A stretch of 64,000 nt of DNA from Candidatus Villigracilis saccharophilus (GTDB lineage: Bacteria; Chloroflexota; Anaerolineae; Anaerolineales; Villigracilaceae): positions 1 to 64,000 of the forward strand of contig JADJNA010000013.1 of the NCBI GenBank assembly GCA_016709305.1. Reading direction: 5' to 3'. The notes under the pieces were generated by a model. The model saw only the letters and a program-made list of their open reading frames with translations, was not told the DNA's origin and did not search any database. Numbering within the stretch: position 1 is the stretch's first letter; each line of letters opens with the position of its first letter. The translations under genes were made by a program, and so were the position numbers. Below are positions 1 through 8,709 of the stretch, piece by piece.

Positions 1-1
1 C

Positions 2-958
2 CTGGTGATCGACGAAGCCTTCGATATTAACAATCCGCATCCATTCAAAGGCAACATGGATATTGCAAAATTGCGAGCCTTCATTCAAAAGGTCGGGGTG
101 GAGAAAATCCCGTTCGGGATGATGACAGTCACCAACAACGCGGGAGGCGGTCAGCCTGTATCGATGGAAAATCTCAAAGCGGTCGCCTTTGTCTATCGCG
201 AATTCAAGATCCCGTTCTTCATTGATTCCGCCCGCTATGCCGAGAACGCCTACTTCATTAAATTGCGTGAGAAGGGCTATGAGAATAAACCCGTGATCGA
301 CATTGCGCGTGAGATGTACGCTCTGGCTGACGGCATGACCATGAGCGCCAAGAAGGATGCCATCGTCAACATCGGCGGGCTGCTATGCGTGAACAACGAG
401 GTGCTGTTTCAGAATGTCAAAAATGAATTGATTCTGCGCGAAGGCTTTCCCACCTACGGCGGACTCGCTGGCCGCGACCTCGAAGCGATGGCGGTTGGTT
501 TATATGAAGGGCTGGATGAAGCGTATCTGGCGTATCGTCTCTCGCAAACCGCGTATCTCGCGGCGCGCCTCAACGACGCGGGGATTCCAACAATTCAACC
601 TGCGGGTGGACATGCCGTGTATTTGGATGCGGCGTCTGTCCTGCCGCACATCCCACAAGCAGAATTTCCCGGGCAGGCGCTATGCGTCGAACTGTATCGG
701 GAAGGGGCAATTCGTGGGGTTGAGATCGGCTCGGTCATGTTTGCCTACCCCGACCCTGATTCTGGCAAAATGATCTATCCAAAGCTCGAGCTTTTGCGTC
801 TCGCCATCCCGCGCCGCACCTACACCCAGAGTCACCTGGACTATGTCGCTGATTGCGCGGCGAAAATTAAATCACGCGCCGCATCCGTCCGCGGATATAA
901 ATTCACGTACGCGCCTGAACTACTGAGACATTTCACTGCGAGGTTTGAACCGCTTTAA
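2..958 (+). CDS. tnaA: Tryptophanase, 3' part (cut by window start)
   Basis: PLP-dependent beta-eliminating lyase that splits L-tryptophan into indole, pyruvate and ammonia. The frame is open to the window edge, so about 150 N-terminal residues of a roughly 470-residue enzyme are missing. The visible part carries the PLP-lysine motif SAKKD (the second K, about 116 codons from the first visible Val) followed by NIGG, and the C-terminal pattern AGGHAVYLDA...FTYAPELLRHFTARF typical of the tryptophanase/tyrosine phenol-lyase family. I favour tryptophanase because the segment is GVEIGS, as in TnaA, whereas tyrosine phenol-lyase has a substrate-binding Arg there (MERG). A strong hairpin terminator follows 28 bp after the stop. 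Substrate choice is an inference from this one region. Confidence 0.9.
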   Translation: MVIDEAFDINNPHPFKGNMDIAKLRAFIQKVGVEKIPFGMMTVTNNAGGGQPVSMENLKAVAFVYREFKIPFFIDSARYAENAYFIKLREKGYENKPVIDIAREMYALADGMTMSAKKDAIVNIGGLLCVNNEVLFQNVKNELILREGFPTYGGLAGRDLEAMAVGLYEGLDEAYLAYRLSQTAYLAARLNDAGIPTIQPAGGHAVYLDAASVLPHIPQAEFPGQALCVELYREGAIRGVEIGSVMFAYPDPDSGKMIYPKLELLRLAIPRRTYTQSHLDYVADCAAKIKSRAASVRGYKFTYAPELLRHFTARFEPL

Positions 959-986
959 TAATTTTCAGAATTAAACGAATAATTCA

Positions 987-1025
987 ACAAAAACAGGGTC
1001 CTCGATTCGAGGACCCTGTTTTTGT
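987..1025 (+). terminator. Intrinsic terminator after tryptophanase gene
   Basis: A perfect 18-bp inverted repeat (987-1004 with 1008-1025) closes on a 3-nt loop. The core is GC-rich and the outer stem is A-rich on the left and T-rich on the right, so the RNA hairpin ends in a U tract. It can act on both strands but serves the upstream gene. Confidence 0.9.
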
Positions 1026-1203
1026 CACGTTCATTTCATACTTATCAATGTTCCTCAAAGCAAACATGGAATTAACATATGTCTGCAATATGTCAATTCA
1101 TTCGCGCGATTATAATCACGCTCATCAAAAAGCCTGTCGTATCCCACAATGACCCCGCCTTATCAATATTCATAGCGGTACTGAAACAAATGAGAAATTA
1201 AAA

Positions 1204-2334
1204 ATGGACTCAAACACTTTACTGAAGACTCAAACCATCCTGCTTGTCGACGATGATAAACCCATGCTGCTTGGGCTGAAGACCTTTCTGGAACGTAATG
1301 GGTATAACGTAGCCGCTTGTGAAAAGAGCACAGACGCAATAAAAATGGCTGAAGAATCCCTACCTGATCTCATTGTTTGCGATATTATGATGCCACAGAT
1401 GGACGGCTTTAAAGTCAGGGAGGCAATCTCCTCCAATCCGCGAACCCATAACATCCCATTCCTATTCCTATCGGCCCGCGCTTCGCTGGATGATAAATTA
1501 AAAGGTTTGGATGACGGGGCCGACGATTACATCACGAAACCTTTCGAGCCGCGTGAACTCGTGGCTCGAATCCAAGCCGTCTTTCGACGGCAGGATAAAA
1601 GCCATCAGGGCGCGACGGAAGAAATTAACCGTCAGATCGAACGTATCCAATCCGAGGTCACTCACAATTTCTCACACGAACTGCGCACCCCCATGATGCA
1701 GATCCTTATGTCGCTGGACATGGCTTTGCGCGATAAATACGATGACCCTAACGAGTTGAAATATTTTGTAGAAACCGCCCTGTCAAGATCTCATCGCTTA
1801 TATACATTGATAGATGACCTGACCTTTCTCAGCAACTATGATATGGGAAATAAAATAAATTTCCGTCAAAAGGTCGATATCAAGAACGACTTTACGCTGC
1901 CGATCGCCTTGCTGCAGGATCAATATAAGGAGAAAGACCTGCGGGTGAAGATAAACATCGCTGAGGGGCTGACCATCCACGCTCCGCGCCGCGAATTCAG
2001 GCTGGCGTGTGCTCACATCGTGGACAACAGTATGAAATTTTCCCCGCCCGCGACACCGATCCTGGTGGACCTGTCTCCAAACGGAGATAGCGGTTGTATC
2101 CTCACCGTCACAAATTACGGGCCTGTCATTCCCGTTGAACTGCACGAGAAAGTGTTTAAGCGTTATTATCAGGTCAGTCAGGGACTCGCCCGGGAATATG
2201 GGGGCTTGGGTGTTGGATTGACGATTGCCCGCATCGTCGCGCGTGCCCTGGATGGAGATGTAACCATATTACCCACCGAGCATGGGTGCTGCACTCAAAT
2301 GATTCTAGCCCCGGCGCCGCTTGAAATGTTTTAA
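1204..2334 (+). CDS. Hybrid response regulator-histidine kinase
   Basis: Cytoplasmic two-component protein with an N-terminal receiver domain (residues 13-125: acidic triad at 16-18, phospho-acceptor Asp60 in LIVCDIMMPQMDG, conserved Lys112 in TKPFEP), a HisKA dimerisation domain (His158 in NFSHELRTP) and a C-terminal HATPase domain (about 230-376, with GGLGVGLTIA). No membrane segment is predicted. The receiver-first order suggests it receives phosphate from another kinase and passes it on. The next genes encode a binding lipoprotein and a membrane histidine kinase, so the three may form one signalling route; that is inference from order. Start ATG 1204; the preceding 178 bp after the terminator hold no other gene. 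Confidence 0.9.
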   Translation: MDSNTLLKTQTILLVDDDKPMLLGLKTFLERNGYNVAACEKSTDAIKMAEESLPDLIVCDIMMPQMDGFKVREAISSNPRTHNIPFLFLSARASLDDKLKGLDDGADDYITKPFEPRELVARIQAVFRRQDKSHQGATEEINRQIERIQSEVTHNFSHELRTPMMQILMSLDMALRDKYDDPNELKYFVETALSRSHRLYTLIDDLTFLSNYDMGNKINFRQKVDIKNDFTLPIALLQDQYKEKDLRVKINIAEGLTIHAPRREFRLACAHIVDNSMKFSPPATPILVDLSPNGDSGCILTVTNYGPVIPVELHEKVFKRYYQVSQGLAREYGGLGVGLTIARIVARALDGDVTILPTEHGCCTQMILAPAPLEMF

Positions 2335-2349
2335 TTCCACAAAATTTAC

Positions 2350-3344
2350 ATGCATAGAATCCGTCGCGCAATCCTTCTGACGATCATCATACTTATTCTT
2401 GCGCAATCAGGAACTGCATGCGTGATCCAACAAGAAAAAAAACCGATCCGTATCGCCATTTCAACCTGGGCCGGCGCTGAACCGTTGGACCTTGCCGACC
2501 AACTTGGCTATTTCAAAAAACATGGGGTCGAAGTAAAAATCTTACGCTTCTCAGTTTATAGTGATTCCATTGAAGCCTTAATCGATGGGAAAGTGGACGC
2601 GGGTATGCAGACATTGGATGATGCCATCCGTTCTTTATCTGAAGGCGGAAATGTGCGCGTCGTTCTCTTAACTGACTATTCTTTCGGCAGCGACGGGCTG
2701 GTGGCGCGCCCGGGAATCGAGTCATTGGCTGATTTACATGGGACCAGAATTGGGGTCGAGACTGGAACTGTCGGACATTTTTCCCTGCTAAAAATACTGG
2801 AAGCCGCAGAGTTAACCTCGGACGATATCACGATTGTCAGCATCCCCACCTGGGAAATCCAAGAAGCCATGCTCGATGGAAAAATTGATGCGGGCGTAAC
2901 CTGGAGCCCTACCTTACCCGCACCGTGGAAACGACACACGGCAAAGTGCTGATCACCAGCCGCGAATATCCCGAAACCATTATTACAACCATGGCCTTTG
3001 ACGCCACGGTACTAGCCGAACGCCCTGAAGATGTGCAAAAAGTGGTCGCGGCATATTTCGACGCGGTGGATTACATTAAAGTAAATGCCCAGGATGCCTA
3101 TCTGCGCATGGGACAGACCGAAGGCATCAGCGCCGCGGAATTTGAATCACAAGCAAGGGGGCTCAGATATCTCGACCTGAAGGCCAACGCGGAGCTTTTT
3201 CGCGATCAAGCTGGCACAACAGGACGCGCCTATGATCAGACCAGAGCAATCGCTCAATTCCTTTTCGATCAGGGCATCATCTCTGTATTACCGGACGTCA
3301 ACCAGCTGCTTGTGCCGCGCTTCATTAATGAATTAAGCGAATAA
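2350..3344 (+). CDS. ABC-type substrate-binding lipoprotein (NMT1/SsuA-like), frameshifted
   Basis: Periplasmic-binding-protein fold of the NitT/TauT (SsuA/THI5/NMT1) type. A hydrophobic leader (about residues 5-24) ends at a Cys (SGTAC), so a lipoprotein is likely although the box is not canonical. The body has the family pattern RIAISTWAG, DLADQLGYFKKHGVEV, then DAGMQTLDD. The reading frame breaks around 2905-2912: the first frame runs to 2952 and ends in unrelated residues, while the second carries the rest from about 2910 to 3344 (TVETTHGKVLITSREYPE). Restoring one base, for instance AGC CCC TAC for AGCCCTAC, joins them into about 331 residues, a normal length. No permease or ATPase gene is adjacent; the neighbours on both sides are signalling genes, so a sensory binding role is possible. 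The break may be real or a sequence error. Confidence 0.75.
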
Positions 3345-3413
3345 GACCAGATGCGCTAAATAAAGATCAAGTTAACTCTCATATATGGCGCGCTTAGCCT
3401 GGCAGGGCTGCTA

Positions 3414-5165
3414 TTGACTCTGTTAATTTTCTACTCGGCAACCACAGCCAGTATTTACCAGGGGGCGAAAGCCCGTGCCGAGGTGCTATCCAATGAGTTC
3501 GAGTATGCCGTGGAGATCATGGCCGCAGAGAACGACTTCTTCTCCATGCAACGGCTGGTTGAAAAATCATCCTTGCTGGAAGATGTCATCCAGATCATCG
3601 TTATAGACACGCAGAATAATGTCCTGGCGCACACAAATTACAAATTGATCGGGCAGCCGCTCTCCTTTACTTCGTCAATGATCAATGAGTCGATCGTGCA
3701 GCACAGGAAGGTCAGCCAAATCGTTGAAGGACATGTAATATTCGTGACCCCATTACACGGCCAGATCTACACCATTGAATATCAGGATGTGATCGGCACC
3801 TTATGGGTCGAGATTGACATCACCCCCACCATCGCCCTGACACAGCGATTATTTATAATCGTGACATTGCTGGCTGTAGCGATCTCCCTGCTTTTTTTCT
3901 TCGGTTATTACCTGACCGTGAAATCGATCATCATTGACCGCCTGCATGAGGTGGAAGTAGGAATTGCGCGTCACTTGCAAGGCAGCCTTCCATCGGCGAT
4001 CATGATCAAAAGCTCCTTCGGAAGTGAAGATGAGATCAACACACTCGCTCAAACTTATAACTACCTGATCACTTCCCTGCAGGATAGTCAGAAAAAGCTA
4101 AAGACCGAACGTGATTTCGCCCTTTTGGTGATGGAAAGTTTGCGGGAAGGCTTGACCATTTCAAATGCTGAGCAACGTTTTGAATACGTCAACCCCGCAT
4201 ACGCAGGTCTGCTTGGACTGACGCCCGACCAAATTATCGGACGATCCCCAAAAGATGTTACCCATCCGGATGATTTCGAAAAAAATTCCGAGGAAGAAAA
4301 TCTCCGAAAAAGCGGAAAATCCTCGTCATACGAAATGCGATTGCTTGCCAGTGATGGAAATGAGGTACATGTGCTTATTTCCTCCGTTCCACGATTTCAA
4401 GATGGAAAATTTGCGGGGAGTATTGCGGTCATCACAAACATCAGCCAACGCGCCCGACTCGAGCAAATGAAAAGCGATTTCATTAACCGTGCTTCGCATG
4501 AACTTCGTACCCCCCTTACCACCGCCATTCTGATGGCGGAACTGCTGGGAACTCCGGCAGAAGAAGATAAACAACAATTCCTGACCACACTGAAACAGCA
4601 GCTCAATCGTCAACGCCTGCTACTGAACGATATTTTGGTTGCCGGCCGGATCGAGAATAAGAAATTTGAGGTCTTTCTCTCGCCTGCGAATATCATGGCG
4701 GTCATTGAAGAGGCCATTTCAAGCGTGAAACCACAAGCTGATGCACGCAAGATCGCCATTCAACTGAAAACCCCGGAAGAAACACTGTCCGAAATTCGGA
4801 CAGACCGCCAGTCTCTAATTCAGGTTCTGTTAAACCTGCTCTCCAATGCCATAAAATATTCCCATCCACATGGACAGATCGTGGTCAGCGCACATCAGGC
4901 CGGAGAGTCGATTTTCGTCGAAGTGACAGATCAAGGAATGGGAATCCCCGAACAAGACCTCCCCCACATCGCCACCCGTTTCTATCGCGCTAAAAATGCG
5001 GCTCAAATGGAGATCCAGGGCACAGGCATCGGCCTTTACATAGTCAGTGAGATCATGCAAAGCCTGGGCGGCGTCTTGAAAATTGACAGCATTGAAAACG
5101 AAGGAACAACTGTAACCATCCGTCTTCCAATCAAGCCAAAGGACGATCATGACGCGCTGGCTTGA
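3414..5165 (+). CDS. Membrane sensor histidine kinase with PAS domain
   Basis: From the TTG at 3414 the order is: end of TM1, extracytoplasmic sensor region (about 20-140), TM2 (about 145-167), HAMP-like linker, PAS domain (about 235-350), HisKA (His362 in RASHELRTP) and HATPase domain (about 440-575, with GTGIGLYIV). The true start is doubtful. The same frame extends upstream with a good first membrane helix (IKLTLIYGALSLAGLLL), and an ATG lies at 3351, but codon 3 from that ATG is TAA (3357-3359). Either this is a nonsense mutation or base error, or a weak start such as TTG 3414 is used and TM1 is shortened. The 3' end overlaps recJ by 17 bp. Together with the upstream binding lipoprotein it looks like a ligand-sensing pair. 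Confidence 0.85.
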   Translation: MTLLIFYSATTASIYQGAKARAEVLSNEFEYAVEIMAAENDFFSMQRLVEKSSLLEDVIQIIVIDTQNNVLAHTNYKLIGQPLSFTSSMINESIVQHRKVSQIVEGHVIFVTPLHGQIYTIEYQDVIGTLWVEIDITPTIALTQRLFIIVTLLAVAISLLFFFGYYLTVKSIIIDRLHEVEVGIARHLQGSLPSAIMIKSSFGSEDEINTLAQTYNYLITSLQDSQKKLKTERDFALLVMESLREGLTISNAEQRFEYVNPAYAGLLGLTPDQIIGRSPKDVTHPDDFEKNSEEENLRKSGKSSSYEMRLLASDGNEVHVLISSVPRFQDGKFAGSIAVITNISQRARLEQMKSDFINRASHELRTPLTTAILMAELLGTPAEEDKQQFLTTLKQQLNRQRLLLNDILVAGRIENKKFEVFLSPANIMAVIEEAISSVKPQADARKIAIQLKTPEETLSEIRTDRQSLIQVLLNLLSNAIKYSHPHGQIVVSAHQAGESIFVEVTDQGMGIPEQDLPHIATRFYRAKNAAQMEIQGTGIGLYIVSEIMQSLGGVLKIDSIENEGTTVTIRLPIKPKDDHDALA

Positions 5166-7428
5166 GCCTCAAGCAGTAAATGTTCCTGCCTCATTCTCGA
5201 CTCTGGGACTACACCCGCTTGTCGAGCAGACTCTGCTCCGACGCGGAATCAGCTCACCCGAAGAAATCGATGCGTTTTTGCATCCAGATGCGATTCCGTC
5301 AATGCCATTTCCAAATATCGAATCAGCAACAGAGCGCGTCAATCTGGCGATACGCAAAAAAGAGACGATCTGCGTTTGGGGCGACTTCGACGTGGACGGT
5401 CAAACCTCCACAGCATTATTGGTTCAGGCTTTGCGGGCAATTGGCGCGGATGTGATTTATTACATCCCGATCCGTGGAAAAGAAAGTCACGGCGTTCATG
5501 TCGATTCACTCATGCCCATTATCGATCAAGGCGCAAAATTAATTGTGACCTGCGACACAGGCATCACCGCGCACGAAGCGGTCGAGTACGCCAACTCACG
5601 CGGCGTGGATGTGATCATTACCGATCATCACGATCTGGGCGGAACACTTCCAAACGCAGTTGCCATCATTAATCCAAAAAGGTTACCCAAAGACCATTTG
5701 CTTTCAAATTTAGCCGGCGTGGGCGTCGCGTATAAATTGGCAGAGGCGTTGTTGAATGATAAAACACGGTCCACGGTCAACGGTCTGCGCTCAGAGGATT
5801 TGCTGGACCTCGTCGCCCTCGGACTCATCGCCGATGTGGCATTGCTCAAAGGCGAGACACGTTCACTCGCGCAAAAAGGGATTCAAAAAATTCGAGAGAC
5901 AAATCGACTCGGATTGAAGGTTATCGCCGAATTATCGGGAACCAATCTGGAAACGCTGACTGAAGAAACCATCGGTTTTACATTTGCGCCGCGCCTAAAT
6001 GCGCTTGGCCGTTTGGGTGATGCGAATCCCGCTGTGGAATTATTGCTGACTCAAGACTCTGCCCGCGCACGCGTACTGGCGGCGCAGATCGAAGGCTTGA
6101 ACGCTCAGCGCAGATTACTGACAAGTAATGTCTATCAGGCCGCAGAAGCACAACTGCGTGAAAATCCTGACCTGCTTAATGACCCAGCCATCGTGCTGTC
6201 CAATCGCGGCTGGCCTGGTGGCGTGGTGGGAATTGTCGCCAACAAACTTGTGGACCGCTACCACAAGCCCGCCATCCTCTTGAACGAATCCGAAGACGGC
6301 ATCATGCGCGGGTCGGCGCGTTCGATTGAAGGGCTGCACATCACAGAAGCCATCGCCGCACAAAAAAATATCCTGCATAGTTTTGGCGGTCATCCCATGG
6401 CGGCGGGTATGTCTTTCGATGCGGACAAATTAACTGAGTTCCGCAGAGGACTTGGAAAAGCGATCGAAAAACAACTCGGCGAAGTCGTACGTGAAGAACC
6501 GACACTTCAGATCGATGCGTGGCTTGGGTTGGGCGAAATCAACCTCTCCCTCGCTGAATCATTGGAAATGCTCGCGCCATTCGGGGCGGGAAATCCGTCG
6601 CTGATTCTGGCATCACGTAATGTGACTCTAAAAGCATCTTCGACAATTGGAAAAACAAAAGAACATCTGCGCCTAAATGTTGAAGATGAAACTGGAAACA
6701 CACAAAGTATTTTATGGTGGGGCGGCGCGGGCGGAGAGCTCCCCGAACCAGAGAGCAAATTTGACATTGCCTATTCCCTGCGCGCCAGCAGTTACCGCGG
6801 GCAAAAACATGCCACACTTCAATTTGAAGAATTTAGGATCACAGAAGAAAATCCTGTCGAGATCAAGAAAGCAAAACTTGAAATTAAAGATCTGCGCCTG
6901 CAGGCTTCGACTTTTGACATTCAACCTTCGACATTAGTTTGGGCTGAAGGCACTGAGAAAACAAAAGGTAAATCGCGCTTCGACCTACATCAGTCCGATG
7001 AATTCGCGATCTACACAACTCCCCCATCACCCGTTGACTTGAGAAAGGCTTTGGAGATCGTCAAGCCGAAAACGATTTATATATTTGCAATTCCGCCAGC
7101 TGAAGAAAAGCCAGAAGATTATCTAAACCGACTCGCAGGTCTGTGTAAATATGCGATTAACCAACGCGGCGGAAAAGCAACCGTGCACGAGTTGGCTGCG
7201 GCAATGGCTTCACGTGAGAGCGCGATCCAGATCGGGTTGGATTGGCTTGCGGCGGGAGGTCAACTCTCGATAAGTATTGAAGAAGATATAATTAGTTTAT
7301 CTGTAGTGAAAGAAGAGAAAAATCCATATCTGCAAGCGGAATTATTCATTGCGTTGAAAGGCATACTCAATGAAACGACTGCCTACCGAAAATATTTTGC
7401 AACAGTCGATCTAAAGACTCTTTTCTAA
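5149..7428 (+). CDS. recJ: Single-stranded-DNA exonuclease RecJ
   Basis: 5'-3' ssDNA exonuclease of recombination and mismatch repair. DHH phosphoesterase motifs are intact: VWGDFDVDGQTSTAL (Asp79, Asp81, Asp83), CDTGIT (Asp136) and ITDHHDL (Asp159-His160-His161). The DHHA1 part carries SFGGHPMAAGMS near residue 410, followed by an OB-like region (about 490-570). At 759 residues it is about 180 longer than E. coli RecJ; the extra C-terminal part (from about 600) resembles the extension seen in some non-proteobacterial RecJ proteins and has no motif I recognise. The start overlaps the kinase gene by 17 bp, which suggests coupled translation. Confidence 0.95.
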   Translation: MTRWLEPQAVNVPASFSTLGLHPLVEQTLLRRGISSPEEIDAFLHPDAIPSMPFPNIESATERVNLAIRKKETICVWGDFDVDGQTSTALLVQALRAIGADVIYYIPIRGKESHGVHVDSLMPIIDQGAKLIVTCDTGITAHEAVEYANSRGVDVIITDHHDLGGTLPNAVAIINPKRLPKDHLLSNLAGVGVAYKLAEALLNDKTRSTVNGLRSEDLLDLVALGLIADVALLKGETRSLAQKGIQKIRETNRLGLKVIAELSGTNLETLTEETIGFTFAPRLNALGRLGDANPAVELLLTQDSARARVLAAQIEGLNAQRRLLTSNVYQAAEAQLRENPDLLNDPAIVLSNRGWPGGVVGIVANKLVDRYHKPAILLNESEDGIMRGSARSIEGLHITEAIAAQKNILHSFGGHPMAAGMSFDADKLTEFRRGLGKAIEKQLGEVVREEPTLQIDAWLGLGEINLSLAESLEMLAPFGAGNPSLILASRNVTLKASSTIGKTKEHLRLNVEDETGNTQSILWWGGAGGELPEPESKFDIAYSLRASSYRGQKHATLQFEEFRITEENPVEIKKAKLEIKDLRLQASTFDIQPSTLVWAEGTEKTKGKSRFDLHQSDEFAIYTTPPSPVDLRKALEIVKPKTIYIFAIPPAEEKPEDYLNRLAGLCKYAINQRGGKATVHELAAAMASRESAIQIGLDWLAAGGQLSISIEEDIISLSVVKEEKNPYLQAELFIALKGILNETTAYRKYFATVDLKTLF

Positions 7429-7438
7429 CGTTCTCAAA

Positions 7439-7579
7439 TGTCAGTGCGAGGGCGATGCTTCCGCCCGAAGCAATCTCCTATTTTATGGACATTTTAATTC
7501 AAAAGGAGATTGCCACGCCGCCAACAAACACACTTGCCCTGGCGGGCGGTGCAAGGGAAATCAGCGGCTCGCAACGACA
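7439..7579. repeat. Intergenic inverted-repeat element, copy A
   Basis: Flanks read TGTCAGTGCGAG at the left and CTCGCAACGACA at the right, nearly exact reverse complements. An inner pair, AGCAATCTCC and GGAGATTGCC, makes a second stem. Two shorter relatives with the same ends lie at 25580-25645 and 55552-55620. No open frame of its own. It fills most of the gap between recJ and the next gene. Confidence 0.7.
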
Positions 7580-7606
7580 TCAATTTACGAGATATTAAAT
7601 ATTACA

Positions 7607-8536
7607 ATGAAACCTGAACTTATTTCCTGGTTACTTGAAGGCGACCCGTCCATTCGCTGGCAGGTTCAGCGGGACTTGTTGAATTCTTCCCCAACAAAAT
7701 ATGAATCCGAGCGCAGGAAGATCGCAAAGGAAGGCTGGGGTGCGCGATTGCTTGCCTTACAAGACTCAAGTGGAACCTGGGGCGGTGGAATCTACGGCCC
7801 GAAGTGGATATCCACAACCTATACCATGTTGACCCTGCGTCTGCTCGGATTGCCGGTGAATAATCCGCAGGCAAAACGGGCTTGCAAAATTTTTCTCACT
7901 GAAGGCATGTACACAGACGGCGGAATCAACTTCTTTTCGTATTCCTGGAAATTCAGCGAAACTTGTGTCACTGGGATGATTCTCGCCCTGCTTGCATACT
8001 TCCGCTATCCCGATGAATATGTTCATTCCATTGCTTCCTACTTGATCAACCAGCAAATGTCCGATGGCGGCTGGAACTGTGAATCATATAAAGGCGCAAC
8101 CCACGCATCCTTTCATACGACGATCTCAGTGCTGGAAGGTTTGTTCGAGTATGAATGTCTCTTCCCAGAAAAGAAAAAGTTGATCAGCCAAGTCCGCGCC
8201 CGTGGACATGAATTCCTGCTGGCACATCGTTTGTATAAATCGCACCGCACAGGAAAAGTCTTCGACCCGAAAATGACGACCATGCCCTTCCCGCCCCGCT
8301 GGAAATATGACTTTATCCGCGCGCTGGATTATTTTCAAGCATGCAATGCGCCACGTGATGAGCTTATGTCCGATGCAATTGAGCTGTTATTGACCAAGCA
8401 AAAAAAAGATAGGACGTGGACGATGAACAGCGGCATGTCTGGACTAAAATATTTTGATCTGGAAAAAGCAGGTCAGCCCAGCAGATGGAACACGCTGCGG
8501 GCGTTGCGAATCCTGCGCTGGTGGAATGCCAGTTGA
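7607..8536 (+). CDS. Terpenoid-cyclase-fold (prenyltransferase/squalene oxidase repeat) protein
   Basis: 309 residues, no signal peptide. Several alpha-alpha barrel repeat signatures are visible: LLALQDSSGTWGGG, YLINQQMSDGGWNCE and LLLTKQKKDRTW, the QxxDGxW-type pattern of squalene cyclase and prenyltransferase beta-subunit folds. The protein is about half the size of a squalene-hopene cyclase and no DXDD motif is apparent, so a catalytic role is not supported; many short members of this fold are uncharacterised. A homologous 3' tail (about 55 codons) stands alone at 11203-11370. The assignment is to fold only. Confidence 0.7.
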   Translation: MKPELISWLLEGDPSIRWQVQRDLLNSSPTKYESERRKIAKEGWGARLLALQDSSGTWGGGIYGPKWISTTYTMLTLRLLGLPVNNPQAKRACKIFLTEGMYTDGGINFFSYSWKFSETCVTGMILALLAYFRYPDEYVHSIASYLINQQMSDGGWNCESYKGATHASFHTTISVLEGLFEYECLFPEKKKLISQVRARGHEFLLAHRLYKSHRTGKVFDPKMTTMPFPPRWKYDFIRALDYFQACNAPRDELMSDAIELLLTKQKKDRTWTMNSGMSGLKYFDLEKAGQPSRWNTLRALRILRWWNAS

Positions 8537-8709
8537 TTGTGCGTCGCGCCCACTCCTATTTTTTAACACAACCATCCACGAATTCACTGCGAAGAAGCAG
8601 GGATCATAAAAAATCGGGAATGGTTTTCGTGAAATTCCCTTATAAGATCCCCTCGTAGTTTCGCCAACATACAGCAATAAACCCAACCACCGGAAAAAAT
8701 ATCCACAGC

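Noticed and set aside
2..958. Tyrosine phenol-lyase
   Set aside because: The GVEIGS segment lacks the Arg that recognises the tyrosine ring and matches tryptophanase.
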